Source: Toxorhynchites rutilus septentrionalis
Taxonomy: Eukaryota > Arthropoda > Insecta > Diptera > Culicidae
Length of the DNA stretch: 64,000 nt
Direction of reading: 5' to 3'
Assembly (NCBI RefSeq): GCF_029784135.1
Contig: NC_073746.1
Coordinates: 222,655,882-222,719,881 of the forward strand
Shown: positions 13,420 to 25,552 of the stretch, in pieces
How the letters are laid out: each line of letters begins with the position of its first letter
How positions within the stretch are numbered: position 1 is the stretch's first letter
Position numbers and translations under genes: made by a program
The notes under the pieces: model-generated
What the model saw: the letters and a program-made list of their open reading frames with translations, nothing else
What the model was told of the DNA's origin: nothing
The model's database searches: none

Positions 13420-13700
13420 GCTCTACTTCTCGATATTGATTTCTTCATACAAGAAGGTCAAATTAACCCAGATTCAGGCAGGACAGGTAAGTAAAATTTT
13501 TGAAAATCATTTCAATTTATATATTTTTGATACATATTGGACAGCCAAGCAATGACCCGTGTTCGTCTGCTGCGGGAGAATGCGAAGACATTACTATGCT
13601 GTCGGTTTAGTGCAACTTCATAAACGATCTGCCGACGATTGTGATCGGTCAATTGGATGTGTTCCGGATTCGCCAAGACGGAGGTTTCGGGGTGTTCTTC
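13420..13700 (+). other. Possible host exons, unidentified
   Basis: An open stretch reaches a good donor (GCAGGACAG|GTAAGT at 13489) and a pyrimidine-led acceptor follows (ACATATTGGACAG, ending 13545). Spliced in one frame it reads KVKLTQIQAGQPSNDPCSSA and onward to a stop near 13599. I cannot identify it. It may be the end of a gene broken by the insertion at 13713. Confidence 0.25.
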
Positions 13701-13712
13701 TAGGAGAGATTA

Positions 13713-14319
13713 AGCGTGGAAACACACTAGACGGCTCACCCGCGCGATTTTCGCAATGACAAGTCGCAGCAGGAACTTGAAGTAAAACACATTAAGCGGC
13801 TCTCGGCTTATTATATTTTAGACGGATGCAAGACGAGTCTATGATACAAGGTACAACTGTTTGGATAGTAAGCGGATGAGAGATGCGGTATATAAAGACA
13901 GAATGGTGGAAAACGGAAGAGGGGATGTTTACCTGAGCAAGAGGGAGAGAGAAGTTGATCACAAACGTCTAAAATATTGCATTTCTCGACAATTTGGATG
14001 GAATTCGAGTATCCGCAGCTACATGACCACAGAATGATTTTCACGTATTGGCTCACCTGAGAGTACATTTCTTATTGCCTTGCTTTATTTACACCTATCA
14101 AAAGCGCATAAACACTAATACTCCCACAAAACCGTTGCGGCGCATCATCTCCATCGACCCACCGCAGCGTATGAGGAACCTTACAACAGTGATATTGGAA
14201 CCGCACACACCCGCCCCGCCTTATGTGTTTTATCTCATTCACATTTCATTATCGAGGCCCCGCGGCGATCTGTCATTGCAAAATCCGCGCGGGAGAGCCG
14301 TCCAGTGTGTTCTTACGCT
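13713..14319. mobile_element. TIR element of about 607 bp
   Basis: Its ends form about 55 bp imperfect inverted repeats: AGCGTGGAAACACACTAGAC with AGCGTAAGAACACACTGGAC on the other strand, followed by GGCTC, GCGCG and TGTCATTGC. Flanks are TTA at left and AAA at right, so a 3-bp duplication is possible but not exact. No transposase is seen. Confidence 0.65.
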
Positions 14320-14780
14320 AAAAGTAAGAATTGAGTAGTTCATCGTAACAGTTTGTAGTAATGATTGTGTACTTTTTCCTAATGTGTAGCCGCGAATCAG
14401 ACCCAATCGATGCAGGATCAGATGTCGGGCGCTGCAGTATAATGAATGCGTTGGCTGATGTCGAACCAGAACTACTGGCTCATGAATGCTGTAAATATCG
14501 TATTTAAGATAGATAAATGAATAATGAATAAAGATACAATAGCACAATAATCACTAAATAAATTGGTAACAATACATACCTATAGGTTGGGTGAGCATAA
14601 CCTGTTTAGGGAATATGTTGAACCAACGTTGAATCGACGGCTTATACTGGGTTATACTGGCCGATTTGACGATTTGTTTATCATTGTTATCGCGTAATAT
14701 GTACGAATAATTCGTATTGCAAAAAAATACTAATCATTGGTAATATTTACCAAACATTCGTCATATATACTAATTTCTCG
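14320..14780 (+). other. Possible terminal exon, unidentified
   Basis: After an acceptor-like CTAATGTGTAG (ending 14390) one frame reads RESDPIDAGSDVGRCSIMNA and on to a TAA near 14508. It could belong with the open stretch at 13.4-13.7 kb. No family is recognised and it may be chance. The remainder to 14780 shows nothing. Confidence 0.2.
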
Positions 14781-14854
14781 GGAGAGTGTAGTGATCCCCG
14801 ATTTTTGAAATTAATCGTTCATCCACTAATCGAATACTTTTCAGCCGTTTGTTA

Positions 14855-16588
14855 CCCACAATCCAATCGACGAAAAAATCATCGACCTAACACCGACCGT
14901 AACGCTGGAGCCTATTCGGTACGATGTTGACATCTGGATACGCCATTAGTTTGTATGAGGGAACCTATTCTCTATCAGATTAGTCGGCCCGAAGGCAGTT
15001 TTAAATTGGTAGAATTTGTATGAAAATTGTTTCTTGGCTTTATTTATCTACTTGAAGTACGTTTTCCTGACCTTAGTTTAAATTATTTTCTATAAATTTT
15101 CAGATATTCTCACAAAAACTTACCTTTATAATATAAAATTATCTTTAGGCATAATTTTTGTATGACGTTTTTTCATCACTTGCATGCAATAGTGATTTTC
15201 ATTTACATTGAGTACTAATTTCATTTGAGAAAAATAATGTTCATTCATAATTTTTATTTTAAAAGTGTGTTTATTCCTTTTGAAAATCCATACTGTCATG
15301 CCTATTCCCCAAATACGTAACATCGAAAATTCGTTGGTCGAAAATACAGAATGATTAACAAAACGAATCGGCATCACTTTTTCTTCAACGATGAACTGTC
15401 ATCTCACACCAAAACAACCGGATCATATAACTGGTGAGTATGAAATCTTTTTCTGTTTTTCATTTTATATTTTTTTTCAGACCCATCTCAACAGATTTTC
15501 CTCTAGTGGAGTTTGTGGAATAGATAGGTTTTTACTTTATGAATCTGGAAGATTGCTACCGGCGGCATTCCTGAACCCAATTGGGTCCAACACGGAAGCT
15601 AAACTAGTTCATATGCATCCGGACAACGTTGCCCAGAAGCAGGCACAACAAGCAATGAATTTCGATACGGAACAACTGAGCAGATGCATATCAGTGAAAG
15701 TTTATTCCGTTCTGAGACATTTCTACCAACGAAGTAAGGACACGAACGGTATTGAATTGAATGATGCTAAGCCAGATCAACAGTGTGGGGAGACTGACGG
15801 TGTAGATTCACCACAGGTGGAAATTAATCACAAACGCAAGATGTGACATTATCAGATTCTCCCAAAGTGGTTTCTTACCAGGTATACTATTAGATAGCAG
15901 ACACTTTAAAATACTAATTATTTTATTTTATCTCAGCTATGAATACACCCGTTCGGATGATGTGGCTTTTTTGCTTCCATCAACTGGTGAATGAGAAAAA
16001 TGAATTCCCCCATCACCACAGTGCTTATTTCCACTTCTATTACAGCAGTCAACAGCATCGGCTTTCCCGTAGCAGTATCCTGCAAGCCATGGTGGCTGTA
16101 CCAGGGGACAACATTAACAGCAGCAGCATCTGGACCTGACCATCGATAGTGTTTCGAGCAACTTTCCATATCGGAGATCTCGTGCTTCGCGCACATTGAA
16201 GAAACCTCCTCAGCCACATATGTGTGTCAAGGAGAAAAAGGAGCTGGATTCGAATCGTCAATCCAGACAACCCGAATGCACCGATTGCATTATATATCTT
16301 GTTTATATTTTATATGCATTTTGTGTTTTTTTGAATAAAATGATTAAAATCGATCAATGTTTTTTCCTTTTCATGTTTCATAACAAACCAATACAAACAA
16401 GAGACGATCAGTGTTGGAAGCAGCGTTACATGCAGGTCGACGCCTTGCACATGTTGGCAAAAGAGTGGCGTCAAGTTGTTCGATGAATGCATATGAAAGG
16501 TCGATAAATCGATTGCAAGGTGGCAGCATTTGAGGTCGATTGTTGACATTTCATCGACCCGATCTTGGCAGGCAAAACGGATTGTGGG
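14855..16588 (+). mobile_element. TA-target element (1.73 kb) inside the hAT
   Basis: Ends are the 10-bp inverted repeats CCCACAATCC and GGATTGTGGG with TA on both sides (14853-14854, 16589-16590). Comparing with the other hAT copy at 40628-40745, which reads straight through GTTTGTTATTCGATACG, shows the empty site, so the insertion is well supported. It contains a gene-like open frame (15391-15846) and no recognisable transposase. Confidence 0.75.
15391..15846 (+). CDS. Unidentified gene-like ORF within the TA-target element
   Basis: Open for 151 codons from an ATG to a TGA. The centre and end have protein-like composition (RFLLYESGRLLPAAFLNPIG, KVYSVLRHFYQRSKD, ending NHKRKM). A classical intron appears possible at 15434-15480 (G|GTGAGT to TTTTTTCAG), but removing it shifts the frame to an early stop, so the ORF as read keeps that stretch. 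A further open segment follows a second acceptor-like site near 15936. I do not recognise the protein. It could be a captured host gene fragment, a transposon protein of an unfamiliar class, or chance. Confidence 0.3.
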   Translation: MNCHLTPKQPDHITGEYEIFFCFSFYIFFQTHLNRFSSSGVCGIDRFLLYESGRLLPAAFLNPIGSNTEAKLVHMHPDNVAQKQAQQAMNFDTEQLSRCISVKVYSVLRHFYQRSKDTNGIELNDAKPDQQCGETDGVDSPQVEINHKRKM

Positions 16589-17356
16589 TATTCGATACGA
16601 TTAATCGCCCCAAATAATCGATTAATCGATTAATCGTAACACTAAGAGCAATAATTAGTTAGTATTCTATTTTTTATTTGCCAGAAATTGTTTGCCGTTT
16701 TGAATGCTTGTAATTGTAATTTCGAACCGTTATAATTACTTGTATTTGTCGTTTAAGCTGCTAGGGTGCTGCGGTAAATGGTAATGGGGCGTATGAAATA
16801 TAAGCTAAGCATTGTGCATCAATCAAATTTATCCGAATTCCTATTGAAACATATGAATTAAAGTTTACCTTTCCACCAAAAATGCATTTTATATAATACG
16901 ATAACACGATCTTTTAAAGTTGATGAAAAATTATTCAATTTTACATTTATTTACATTCTCGTATATACATTCCTAACTAAATTCTAAATTTCTTATTACA
17001 TATTTAACATGTTTTAATACATACGTATTATATACATTTTCTTATACAAATTATATACATTTTCTTATACATATTATATACATTTTCTTATACATATTAT
17101 ATACATTTCTTAATACGTACTATACAGGTAAACCTGTTTTTGTGCGGTACTTTTTTGTTCGATTTCTCGTTTGTGCGACCCTTTCTGTGCCATTTTATTA
17201 TCAATTCAGAACTTCACACAATCTAATCGCTCAGATAATAAAATCGCGCAAAAAGGGTCGTACAAACGAGAAATCGTACAAAAAGTGTCTTTCTCTGTGC
17301 AGTAGACACTAAAACGATGCAACGTAATATCGCAATTTTTCAGCTATCTCGCACCT
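16589..17356. other. hAT subterminal region with small repeats
   Basis: 16600-16640 has the ATCGATTAATCG motifs of the hAT end. 17026-17115 holds about four units of a 22-25 bp repeat (TTATATACATTTTCTTATAC). 17121-17305 is a separate palindromic MITE. No gene is visible. Confidence 0.6.
17121..17305. mobile_element. Palindromic MITE
   Basis: 17140-17208 pairs with 17232-17290: GATTTCTCGTTTGTGCGACC against GGGTCGTACAAACGAGAAAT. Ends near TACAGGTAAACCTG and CTGTGCAGTA. The phrase CAGGTAAACCTSTTTTTGTG is reminiscent of pogo/Tigger-type ends; class uncertain. Confidence 0.6.
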
Positions 17357-18470
17357 TTACGAAAACCAAACATTTTCATCGATCGATTGTAGGAATAATA
17401 TCATGTCTAAGTTAGAACCGGACAAGCGATTTCTTTGCTTAGTCAAAGAACAAACGTTCCGAAGGAACAGACGTCGCTGAATTACATAAAAATTGCATAG
17501 CAATTTTATGCACGTTTGGATACTGTGCTCGTATTTCATTCCACACTATAAGTGGGTCACAGGTCCTCGGAGCGAGTGTAGTATTTAAATACTGCCTCAG
17601 TTCAATGGGAATTCCTCCGGCGCTGTCATTTCCATGCACACGATTGCTTTCAGCTACCATGGAATCATGAATCGCCCACAAGTGGTGTTTGTTTCTGGCT
17701 CTCCTGATATCCGAAGATCGTTTTCGAATTCAGGTGACTCTTCCGCAGCTGTTCTGACAAATTCCCCTGTGAAGCAACATAAATATTGCCGATAAAATAT
17801 TTTGTTTCTGTCCTGTTGTGTATTTTTTCTCAATAGGACAAGCAAGAAAAGACTAACTCACCAACCCATGAAATAGCGGGGGCCGCCGTGAGAGGACTTT
17901 CAAAATATATTTTCTTGAATCGGGGATCAAGAAGCGTTGCGACCGCGAAGAGTTTTCTTTTTCCTACATCATTGAAATATTTCATGATGTGCAGCATAAT
18001 GCTGTTTTTTACAGACATAGCTTCAGCAGAATCAAACTGCATACTTGTATAGCTCTGAAATTGATGAAAAATATTGTTATTACTCGAAAAGAACCGTTGA
18101 ACCAGTCAGGCAGAGTTATTATTTAAAAAAAATGTGAAAAATTATCGAAGAACTAAAAAGTTGTTCAATAGGCTATGTCGTTCGATAAGATTAGGTTCAA
18201 CGGTATGTTCTTCTTGAACAAATTTGAGTAACGAAGTGAGTGATTGTTCAGAAATACACCAAAAATCGTGAGAATCAGTAAAACTTATATTAAAAACCTC
18301 CGACTTCTGGCAGTTCTCAAATCTCACTTCAGGCATGGAGTCCATAAACTAGAAGATTGTTTGGGCAAGTGTATTGAAGTTCAGAGAAATAACCATAAAT
18401 TGAATTAATTAGGTTTCTAACTATATATTCGTTAAATTCCCGTTGGCAGTTAAATAGAAAAACATAATAG

Positions 18471-18540
18471 AGTAGAACCCCGATTGTCCGCGGAATAGTC
18501 TGGCAACGTAACCTCGGATAACAAAAATCGCGGATAACTT
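18471..18540. repeat. Fragment of a pogo/Tigger-like MITE
   Basis: AGTAGAACCCCGATTGTCCG closely matches the terminus of the small MITE at 25019-25105. Only the left side and a few internal CGGATAAC motifs remain. Confidence 0.45.
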
Positions 18541-19940
18541 AATAGAGGGACAAAAATGGAATACTAACGCGAAAAAAAGATATTATGAAACGACAAAACA
18601 TATTAAATACTGTGATGCTTATTATACAAAAAACACTTACGATTTTTAGCAACCGAACCAACGGGATAATTTTACTGATCGTCACGTACTTTTCAGCTGA
18701 CATTTCGGTAGTTACTGTTTCCAATGGGTGGAGAACTTTGCAGATTCCCTTCAAAATTGACAACTCATCTGCTGTTAACATAGTTGGTTTTTTAGGAACA
18801 ACGAGCAGTACCGTTGAAATATAGTGTGCCATTACAAGGAATCTTTCTATCATTGCCATAATCGAATTTCATCGTGTTCGGACATCCAACACTAGTCCTA
18901 GACATTGTCCTTCCTTTTTATTATCGGCCAACTGCAGTTTTATCAGTTCTCTGGTGGCTGTTTCACTTGCTTTGAAGAACTTGATTATTGTTTTCATCTT
19001 CTTGATTATATATATCCTATTTTTCTCTGGTGTAATGGAAACCTCTATCGTACAATGATCCTCAACACCATCCAGTTCATCGTCGTTATCCTCTTCTATG
19101 ACCGGCTCCATCCGAGCTGCGTATGCTTCTTTGTACAAGGACTGCTTTGCTTGTATGTTTGCACCGAGTTCGGTCGTTACACAAGAAATTGTTTCGTTTT
19201 TAATACCCCAATCGTCGCAGCAAACCCGCAACAGATTCGCAATGTATTCTGATGTTTTCGATTGTTTGCATTCAACAACTCCTAGCAAAACGGAGTGTAG
19301 TTGAGAATCTAAACGAAAAATGGTTCATCAAAAAGTTTGAAGGAAGCCATGCTTGTAAAAAATACTCTGAAAATAATAAAATATTTTACGACCGTAAAGG
19401 GATTTTCAGTTTAATTCTCAATCGGAATTAATCCTAACCGAAAAAAGCAATCTTACGCAACCTTTTTTTATATAAGCAAGCATAGCTGAAATTCGAAATC
19501 ATTTTTTTTTGTTTTCTTCTCAATCTCTCTGTATGATTTGGTGGTACACCTTTAATTTTTTCTTAAACAACCGTAATCGAACGCGGTGTCGGTGAGCAGA
19601 TTCACAACTCACAGACAAATTGACTCAAATGTTCATAACATGATAGCGATATGTTCAGTATTTGGGTTTCTGTTTGCATTTTACCCTAACCAATCAAGGG
19701 TATAAATGTATGTAACTTAAAAAAATAGAGATAAGTATTATTCAAAATGAACCGCCCTTTGCATCTCAGGTAACAGTAAAATTTTATTGTTTCTGAGCAT
19801 CGAGAGGTGAAGGTTTTCAAAACAGCTAGATAATCAATTAATTAGTCTTAATATTTGGAATATTTTAAACATATTTAGCAGTGGAAGAGTTTTCCTCAGG
19901 TATGAACAAGATTTATCGTGGTACAACTTCTTTGCATTTA

Positions 19941-21114
19941 TACAGTAAGTTACAGCTAATTCGACATTTAGAGGCACCACTCAGCGTCATACTGGAAGCG
20001 GTTCTGATCTTAGACAAGACGTGACAACTGGCTTTTTACTTTTCTTTCTGCATTTCGTCGACCAAGTTCTAGATAATAGGGAAGTGAGATTTGAAAGTTG
20101 CCAAATTTCATAAAATTTCGGAAGATTATTTTCCCATGAAAAACATGAGTTCTTCGTATCATGTATTTTCTGAGCTGCACTATTTTTTTGTATAAATTTT
20201 TTAACCGAATGTCACATATTTCAAACAATAAGTATTTCTCGTTATTTTGGTATGCAAAAAAAATGTGAAGAGATAAAGAAAACTAGAAAACGTAGATTTG
20301 ATAGTCGGAGTATGATATGTTGAAATACATTAATTAAATTCATAGTTCGTTTTACCGTATATACTTCACGATGAAAATGAAAAGAACGGCACGCCATTAA
20401 ATTTCGTTTTGCGAGTTAAAAAAAATTATGGGTTTTCGTGTAGAATTAATATTTTTCAAATAGAAATTATGAATGAAAATGAATTCTCCGCATCAAATTA
20501 GTGTTCAGTGTGAATGGAAAACTTTGCTTTCTTCATTAGTAAAAAAATCTCGTACAAAAATTGTATCCGAAGATAATTTTATATTATAATGAGAATATCG
20601 GAAAGTGTATAGAAAATAGGTTAAGTTAGAGTAAAAAAGGGGTGCTTCGAGTAAATAAATAACGCCAAGTAAATATTTTCGTTCAGGAACTGAACAGCTG
20701 ACGTAATAGAAACGAAAATATACAAAGAATCCATAATAGATATTATCGCTAAAGTGATATGTGAATGCAACTATTATTCAATTTTGAATATATTTGGCAA
20801 TACTGTGAAAATGTTGGAAATCCCATGTTTGTGTATTTATCTTTGTCAATTATTTTCCTCATCAACCAATTAGAAGCCGAGTTGCAAGTTGTCCGAGTTT
20901 GACAGAAAAAGTGGTCCGGAATCGGCCCCCTATTATCATGTCTCGTCTCAGGTTCTGACCTGTAATTCACATTCGTGATGACAGTGGTACAGTGTCGACT
21001 TTCAATGTGGGGCCATAATTTGGGCCCCGAACTCGGGGTTTACAAAAATGTCCAATTGAACGTATCGCGTTACAAATCTGTCCAATTAGATGTAACTTAC
21101 TGTAGAACAAAGTT
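19941..21114 (+). mobile_element. TACAGTAA-family MITE interrupted by other DNA
   Basis: Left end TACAGTAAGTTAC with the core GAGGCACCACTCAGCGTC; right end ...CCAATTAGATGTAACTTACTGTA at 21114. Family copies are about 240-250 bp, so about 930 bp between 20020 and 20970 is extra. That interior is AT-rich with no named element. Confidence 0.7.
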
Positions 21115-21344
21115 ATTCAGTTTCACTTGTAACAAATTTAGACAATTCTAAGATGTAACAAAGATAAGTTATCCCTTGGAATTAGAATTAGCCTGTACTA
21201 CAAGATGGTTCTAGCCAGAGACGCTATACTATATAATATTTATATAATATTTGATACTTTTTTTTGAGTTTGGTTTGAGATTTGGACAAACATACGAACA
21301 CTATTTTATGTTTATGTTTTTTTAATTTTATGTTTTATATCAAT

Positions 21345-21470
21345 TATCAACAAATAACTGAATATTTGCTTGTCGTGTTTCGAATATATTTGATCAGTAC
21401 AAGTTGATCAAATTTTATCTGTCAAAAAGAATTAAATATTTGGCTTCGGCCAAACAGTGTATGAGTACCC
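21345..21470 (-). repeat. Repeat shared with 3117-3220
   Basis: Inverted relative to the 3.1 kb copy, with GACAGATAAAATT and CGACAAGCAAATATTCAG readable on the minus strand. The conserved terminal phrase GGCCAAACAGTGTA suggests the end of a TIR element. Confidence 0.55.
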
Positions 21471-22755
21471 TAAGTAATGAGCGAAATTAAAAATCTCATT
21501 GCACTCGCTCCATCCTAGTCCTAAATCCTAATATTGTCCAATTAATCTAATGTTAGATTTAGTGATATTGTCGAATTTTGATCTTGGATGGTTAAATTTT
21601 ATTTACTGAGCTAATACTTTAATAAAAAATGATCAAGCTTACCATGAATAAAATGCCCAGTGATCCCCAAGTAGCTTCTGACGTTTAACATTTCGGTCCA
21701 AACATCTGTCGTTAGACAGATGCTTGTGATCGATCGGAGGCGGTTTCTGACAATTTCTTTGCTTTTTATAAATTTATTTTTCAGGATCTCGCGAAACTGT
21801 GTCTCGTGCGGCACATTATATAGTGGGCATACAGTTTTCATTAGTTGACGAAATCCTTTCTTGTCTACTGTACAAAGAGGCATGTTATCCGTACACACCA
21901 TGTACATGACACAAGTTGTTATTTCTTTTCCTTTGGTACCGCCAGCTAAAAATTTTAGTTTTCATTACCAAGTGACCAATTTGAACTATGATTATTTTTA
22001 GATAACTTTAAATTCTCTCTCATTCAACATTTTAAATCTCAAATTGAAAACCGCTTGTCCATATTTTTACAAAAAAAATCAAAACATGCTATTGGAAGAA
22101 CGAAAATTAATATTATTTTAATATAAGGAACAACTCTAAATGCTATACAAAAATTAATTCTAGGCACGATGAATTTCATCATTTGCTAACCCTTCTCTGC
22201 ATGATTTTGCTTATTGGTGAAATAAATCAGGGTGGTATAGTTCAACTTGAAGTGAACTTGTTCTTTTATATAATTCTTGGGCATTCAATGTTATGATGAA
22301 AATTTCCACCATTATGCAAAGAAGAGTTAACAAAAATTTATTTTCGTGGCCGCCATCATGTATATAAAATTGAATCAAGTGGGATTACCTCCGTATGAAA
22401 AAGGACGATCGAAAGCCGATGTAATAGTTTGTTGCCGTGGACCCATTTTGGGAGTAGTATCAATTCAAGATTCTTGTGATGCTGTTCTTTTTCGTCCTTG
22501 AATTTAGATGGCCAAATTTTTATGCTTGAATGTCAAATGATTGAGCATGTTGCTCGTGTTGCGGCAAAAACTTAGAATATGCAAACATAATTTACATTGT
22601 ACATTGTTCCCGTCAATTTTTTTAAAGAACTCCCAAGCCGGACTGATTTTGGATTTTTCTTGATTTTTTGCCGAAGGTATTTCTGACATCGCGAATTTTT
22701 CCCAATTAGGCTTCTTCGGTTCCAATCGATATTCAATCTGAAAAGAATACACCAA

Positions 22756-23019
22756 TTTTAATCACAGAGTGTCGGCTATCTAGAAAAATCTTGAAAATCA
22801 GGGAATATAAATGAATTTAAGCCCTGTCAAAAAAAATCGCGGAGTTTCGTCACCAATCAGAATTACTATACAAGCCTATTGAATTTTATATAATGGCAGT
22901 AATTGGAAAGTTATTATATATATTTTTTATTTTTTATATTTTTTCTGTGTACATTTACTTTGGTGCATGTTGCCTGCCTTTGTCTGTGCGCGAAGGTAAA
23001 AGACAAACAACGCGAAAGC
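22756..23019. other. hAT interior, nothing recognised
   Basis: Sequence between the BED finger frame and the inverted repeat at 23020; no clear promoter or start exon is assigned. The transposase 5' exon, if any, would be expected here or further right. Confidence 0.3.
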
Positions 23020-23640
23020 AAAGCATACTGTTTGGTATGTGCATATGAATTTTTTGGTGACCGGAATAAATCGCCACAGTAAACAACTGCAACAGAAACA
23101 ACCGCTTAGAAAAAGTGTAGTAGGCTAGAAATATTTGGCGCGGGAAAAACATCATGTGCCTCACATTTCTATTATAAATTTATTCTCTTGTTCTCGTTTT
23201 TCGAAATTTATTCTGAGGACAATGTAATGGGGACGAAGTCCCCATTTGGCGAGGATAAGGAATCGAGGCGGCCCATGCCGCCAAGATGACGCAATCCGAG
23301 TCCACCGCCGACCCGCCGTCGGAAGCGGCGGTGTCTCGCACGCAAACCTGGGATCCACTGATTGCCCGGTTAGTTTGAAACATAGGATACGATCCTTTAG
23401 CAATGTCCGACCGAGCTCTAGCGAGCGTCGGACGGTATACGTCTGCCCGGGGCGTTACGTTTGCCTGGGGCGATACGTTTGCCCGGTTAATTCTTGTTTT
23501 GAAATACAATACCGCGCCACAATATTTATAGCCTACTACACATTTTATAAGCGGTGGTTTCTGTTGCAGTCGTTTTCTGTGGCGATTTATTCCGGGAACC
23601 GAATTTTTTCCTACAACATATGCAAACAGGTTCATATGAA
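23020..23640. mobile_element. Inverted-repeat element with GC-rich core
   Basis: 23025-23150 pairs with 23503-23635: AATAAATCGCCACAGTAAAC on the left and GTTTTCTGTGGCGATTTATT on the right. Between them lies about 350 bp of strikingly GC-rich sequence (23225-23490) with three tandem copies of TACGTYTGCCYGGGGCG near 23437-23485 and a CCGACC...GTCGGA hairpin near 23407. Overlapping frames on both strands there are probably a GC-content artefact. Transposon class unknown. Confidence 0.6.
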
Positions 23641-23687
23641 TCATATGAAATCAAAAAAGCATACACAATAAATCAAGCCAGTTTCTT

Positions 23688-24545
23688 TCAAACATCTAAC
23701 ATGTCATTTACCCAAAAGCTCATACCAGCCATCTCCTGGGATGTTGCAATCAGCGGTGCCTGGAAACAGTCGTGTGTCACAAATAATTTCGAACTGTTCA
23801 GAAGGACATGATCGTATTGGAAAGATTCACGAGGATCGTTGAGAAGGTTCAACTCGGCCGTGTTGGAATAAGCTACATGATGACGTTGGGCACTGTCCCG
23901 TATTATAAATCTGCTCAAAGAACTGTTGAGATTCTTTGCAAGTTTGCTGGTAATAATCAGAAAAAAAATTTAACCAACATCAGATTCCTTCGTCGACGTA
24001 GTTCAATGCTTGGCGTTTCATTTTATCAAATGATTAATCCATTAGCAACTTCTAGTTATTTCTATTAAATTTTCTGTTTTTATCCATGAATGATGGTAAT
24101 GGAACAAAGAACCATTTATCAGAGAATGACATTTGACAATGAAAAAAACTTCGAAAAACTCGCTAATATTTGATGACAAATAAATTGTGATTTCGTTTGG
24201 AATGAAAAGGAATGTTGAATACACTAGCTTTAACCTTCCTATACTCGCGCATAGGTTTGACAGGCTGAATTAAATAATTATTAAAACTGAATGAAATTAA
24301 AGAAAAAAAATCCGGAGTTTTGGAGTGAGTATACCAGTTACGATTTTGCGCGGGAATATAGGAGAGTTAAAAATTATGAAATTATCGCCGTTAACATATC
24401 TTTTGACGAAGTTCGCATTCTCCCTTAGGTATTCCGTCGTTGATTTCTGTTGAAAAGCAGGATTCGAAAAGGTTTCGACTATATTAAGCTCCAGCAGAAT
24501 ACTCATGTTTCGAATTAGTTTCGTTGTGTTGAAATATTGAATCAC
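23688..24545 (-). other. Two unidentified ORF fragments inside the hAT
   Basis: Minus-strand frames of 82 (24545-24297) and 76 (23918-23688) residues have protein-like composition (for example KSTTEYLRENANFVKRYVNG and SQEMAGMSFWVNDMLDV). An acceptor-like TTATTACCAG precedes the second. They might be exons of a second hAT protein or of a captured gene. I could not join them in phase and do not recognise a family. Confidence 0.25.
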
Positions 24546-25018
24546 AATGAACAGGTAATGATAAAATTGAATATAAATCGATTTAGATCGGTAAACATAA
24601 ATGATTCAATCATTCGGAAAACTCTAACGTGCTTATTCTTAATATGTTCAGTGCATAATTACTGGAGATGAAACGGATATTCAAAACTATCCGGCCGGAT
24701 ACCGGATATTAGGAAAAAAAAATCATAAAAATAAGATAAATTATAACACAATTAGCATATAAACATCATTCATACATAATTAAAAATAAGATTTGATTAC
24801 TTATTTATTAGAAATGTTATTAAAATTAAATTATTATCAACTCATAACAGTATTAATTTATAAACAATACTCAAAATTAACCACTGGATAATTATGATGC
24901 ATGAATAACAAATTTTCAGCAATTGCTAACAACCATTTACGCTTTGCTTTGCACACCAGAGTAGCTACAGAGAATAATCAGTTTTTTTTCCTAAATCCCG
25001 GTTAAAAAGAAAAATATA
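24546..25018. other. hAT interior, AT-rich, nothing recognised
   Basis: Contains short phrases such as CCGGATACCGGATATT near 24694 but no gene or bounded repeat. Confidence 0.35.
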
Positions 25019-25105
25019 ATGCAGTAGAAACCCGATTATCCGCGGAATAGGCTCTATAGAATTACGGGCTCACTTCAACGGATAATCGGGGTTCTATTGT
25101 ACTAC
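25019..25105. mobile_element. Tiny pogo/Tigger-like MITE
   Basis: Inverted termini TAGAAACCCGATTATCCG and, on the other strand, TAGAACCCCGATTATCCG at only about 85 bp separation. The TIR resembles pogo/Tigger ends. No coding sequence. Confidence 0.65.
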
Positions 25106-25552
25106 TAACCAGCGACTAACGGTACTCCCCCGGGAAGGCATTGATGCTTCAACTCCATCGCCTTTGTCGAAGTGACCTTAGACCGTGGTTCCGAATGGTC
25201 GAAACACTTTTACCAGCAAAATTATCGTCAGAGAACCTTTTTATAACCTATTCTAAATTACCTGTAAAAACGCGCTCAAAATGGCCGTGAAGAAAAGGCA
25301 ACGCTGTCTTTTTTTCTCTGGAACAGGATTTCAATCTCCCTGGATATCTGAACCTGCGAATAAAATAAAATTCAACACTTTTTCAAATAAAATATAAGAT
25401 ATTTACAATACCTGCAGTATTTGTTAAATTTTCTCCGCAAAAATATTTCTTTCACTTTCGCTTCCAATTCACTTTTTGCGCCATAAGTCGCGATTACAGT
25501 CTAAACCCTAGCACTGTTGAAACAAAATGACTAATGACAAAGCCCACTGACA

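Larger units (their letters stand above)
17357..22755 (-). pseudogene. hAT transposase pseudogene
   Basis: Minus-strand fragments in the right order form a hAT transposase. 22755-22504: BED-type zinc finger (CKLCLHILSFCRNTSNML, HLTFKHKN). 21907-21611: start of the RNase H-like core, ending TTDVWTEMLNVRSYLGITGH with the first catalytic Asp. 19288-18869: ETISCVTTELGANI, where the usual Asp of VTDNGAN is gone, then LGLVLDVRTR. A TGA replaces the Trp of RTRWNS and the frame continues SIMAMIERFLVMAHYISTVL to 18700. 18042-17830: FAVATLLDPRFKKIYFESP. 17681-17440: C-terminal dimerisation region (ELRQYLNTTLAP, FLCNSATSVPSERLFF). Several stops, a lost catalytic residue and the nested insertion at 19941-21114 make it inactive. 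Some gaps may be introns. Confidence 0.82.

Noticed and set aside
18585..19304. Plus-strand ORFs at 18.6-19.3 kb
   Set aside because: They are antisense to the hAT transposase fragments and have no domain of their own.
23180..23671. Overlapping 141- and 154-codon frames on opposite strands
   Set aside because: They coincide with the GC-rich core, where stops are rare on both strands; no domain is recognised.
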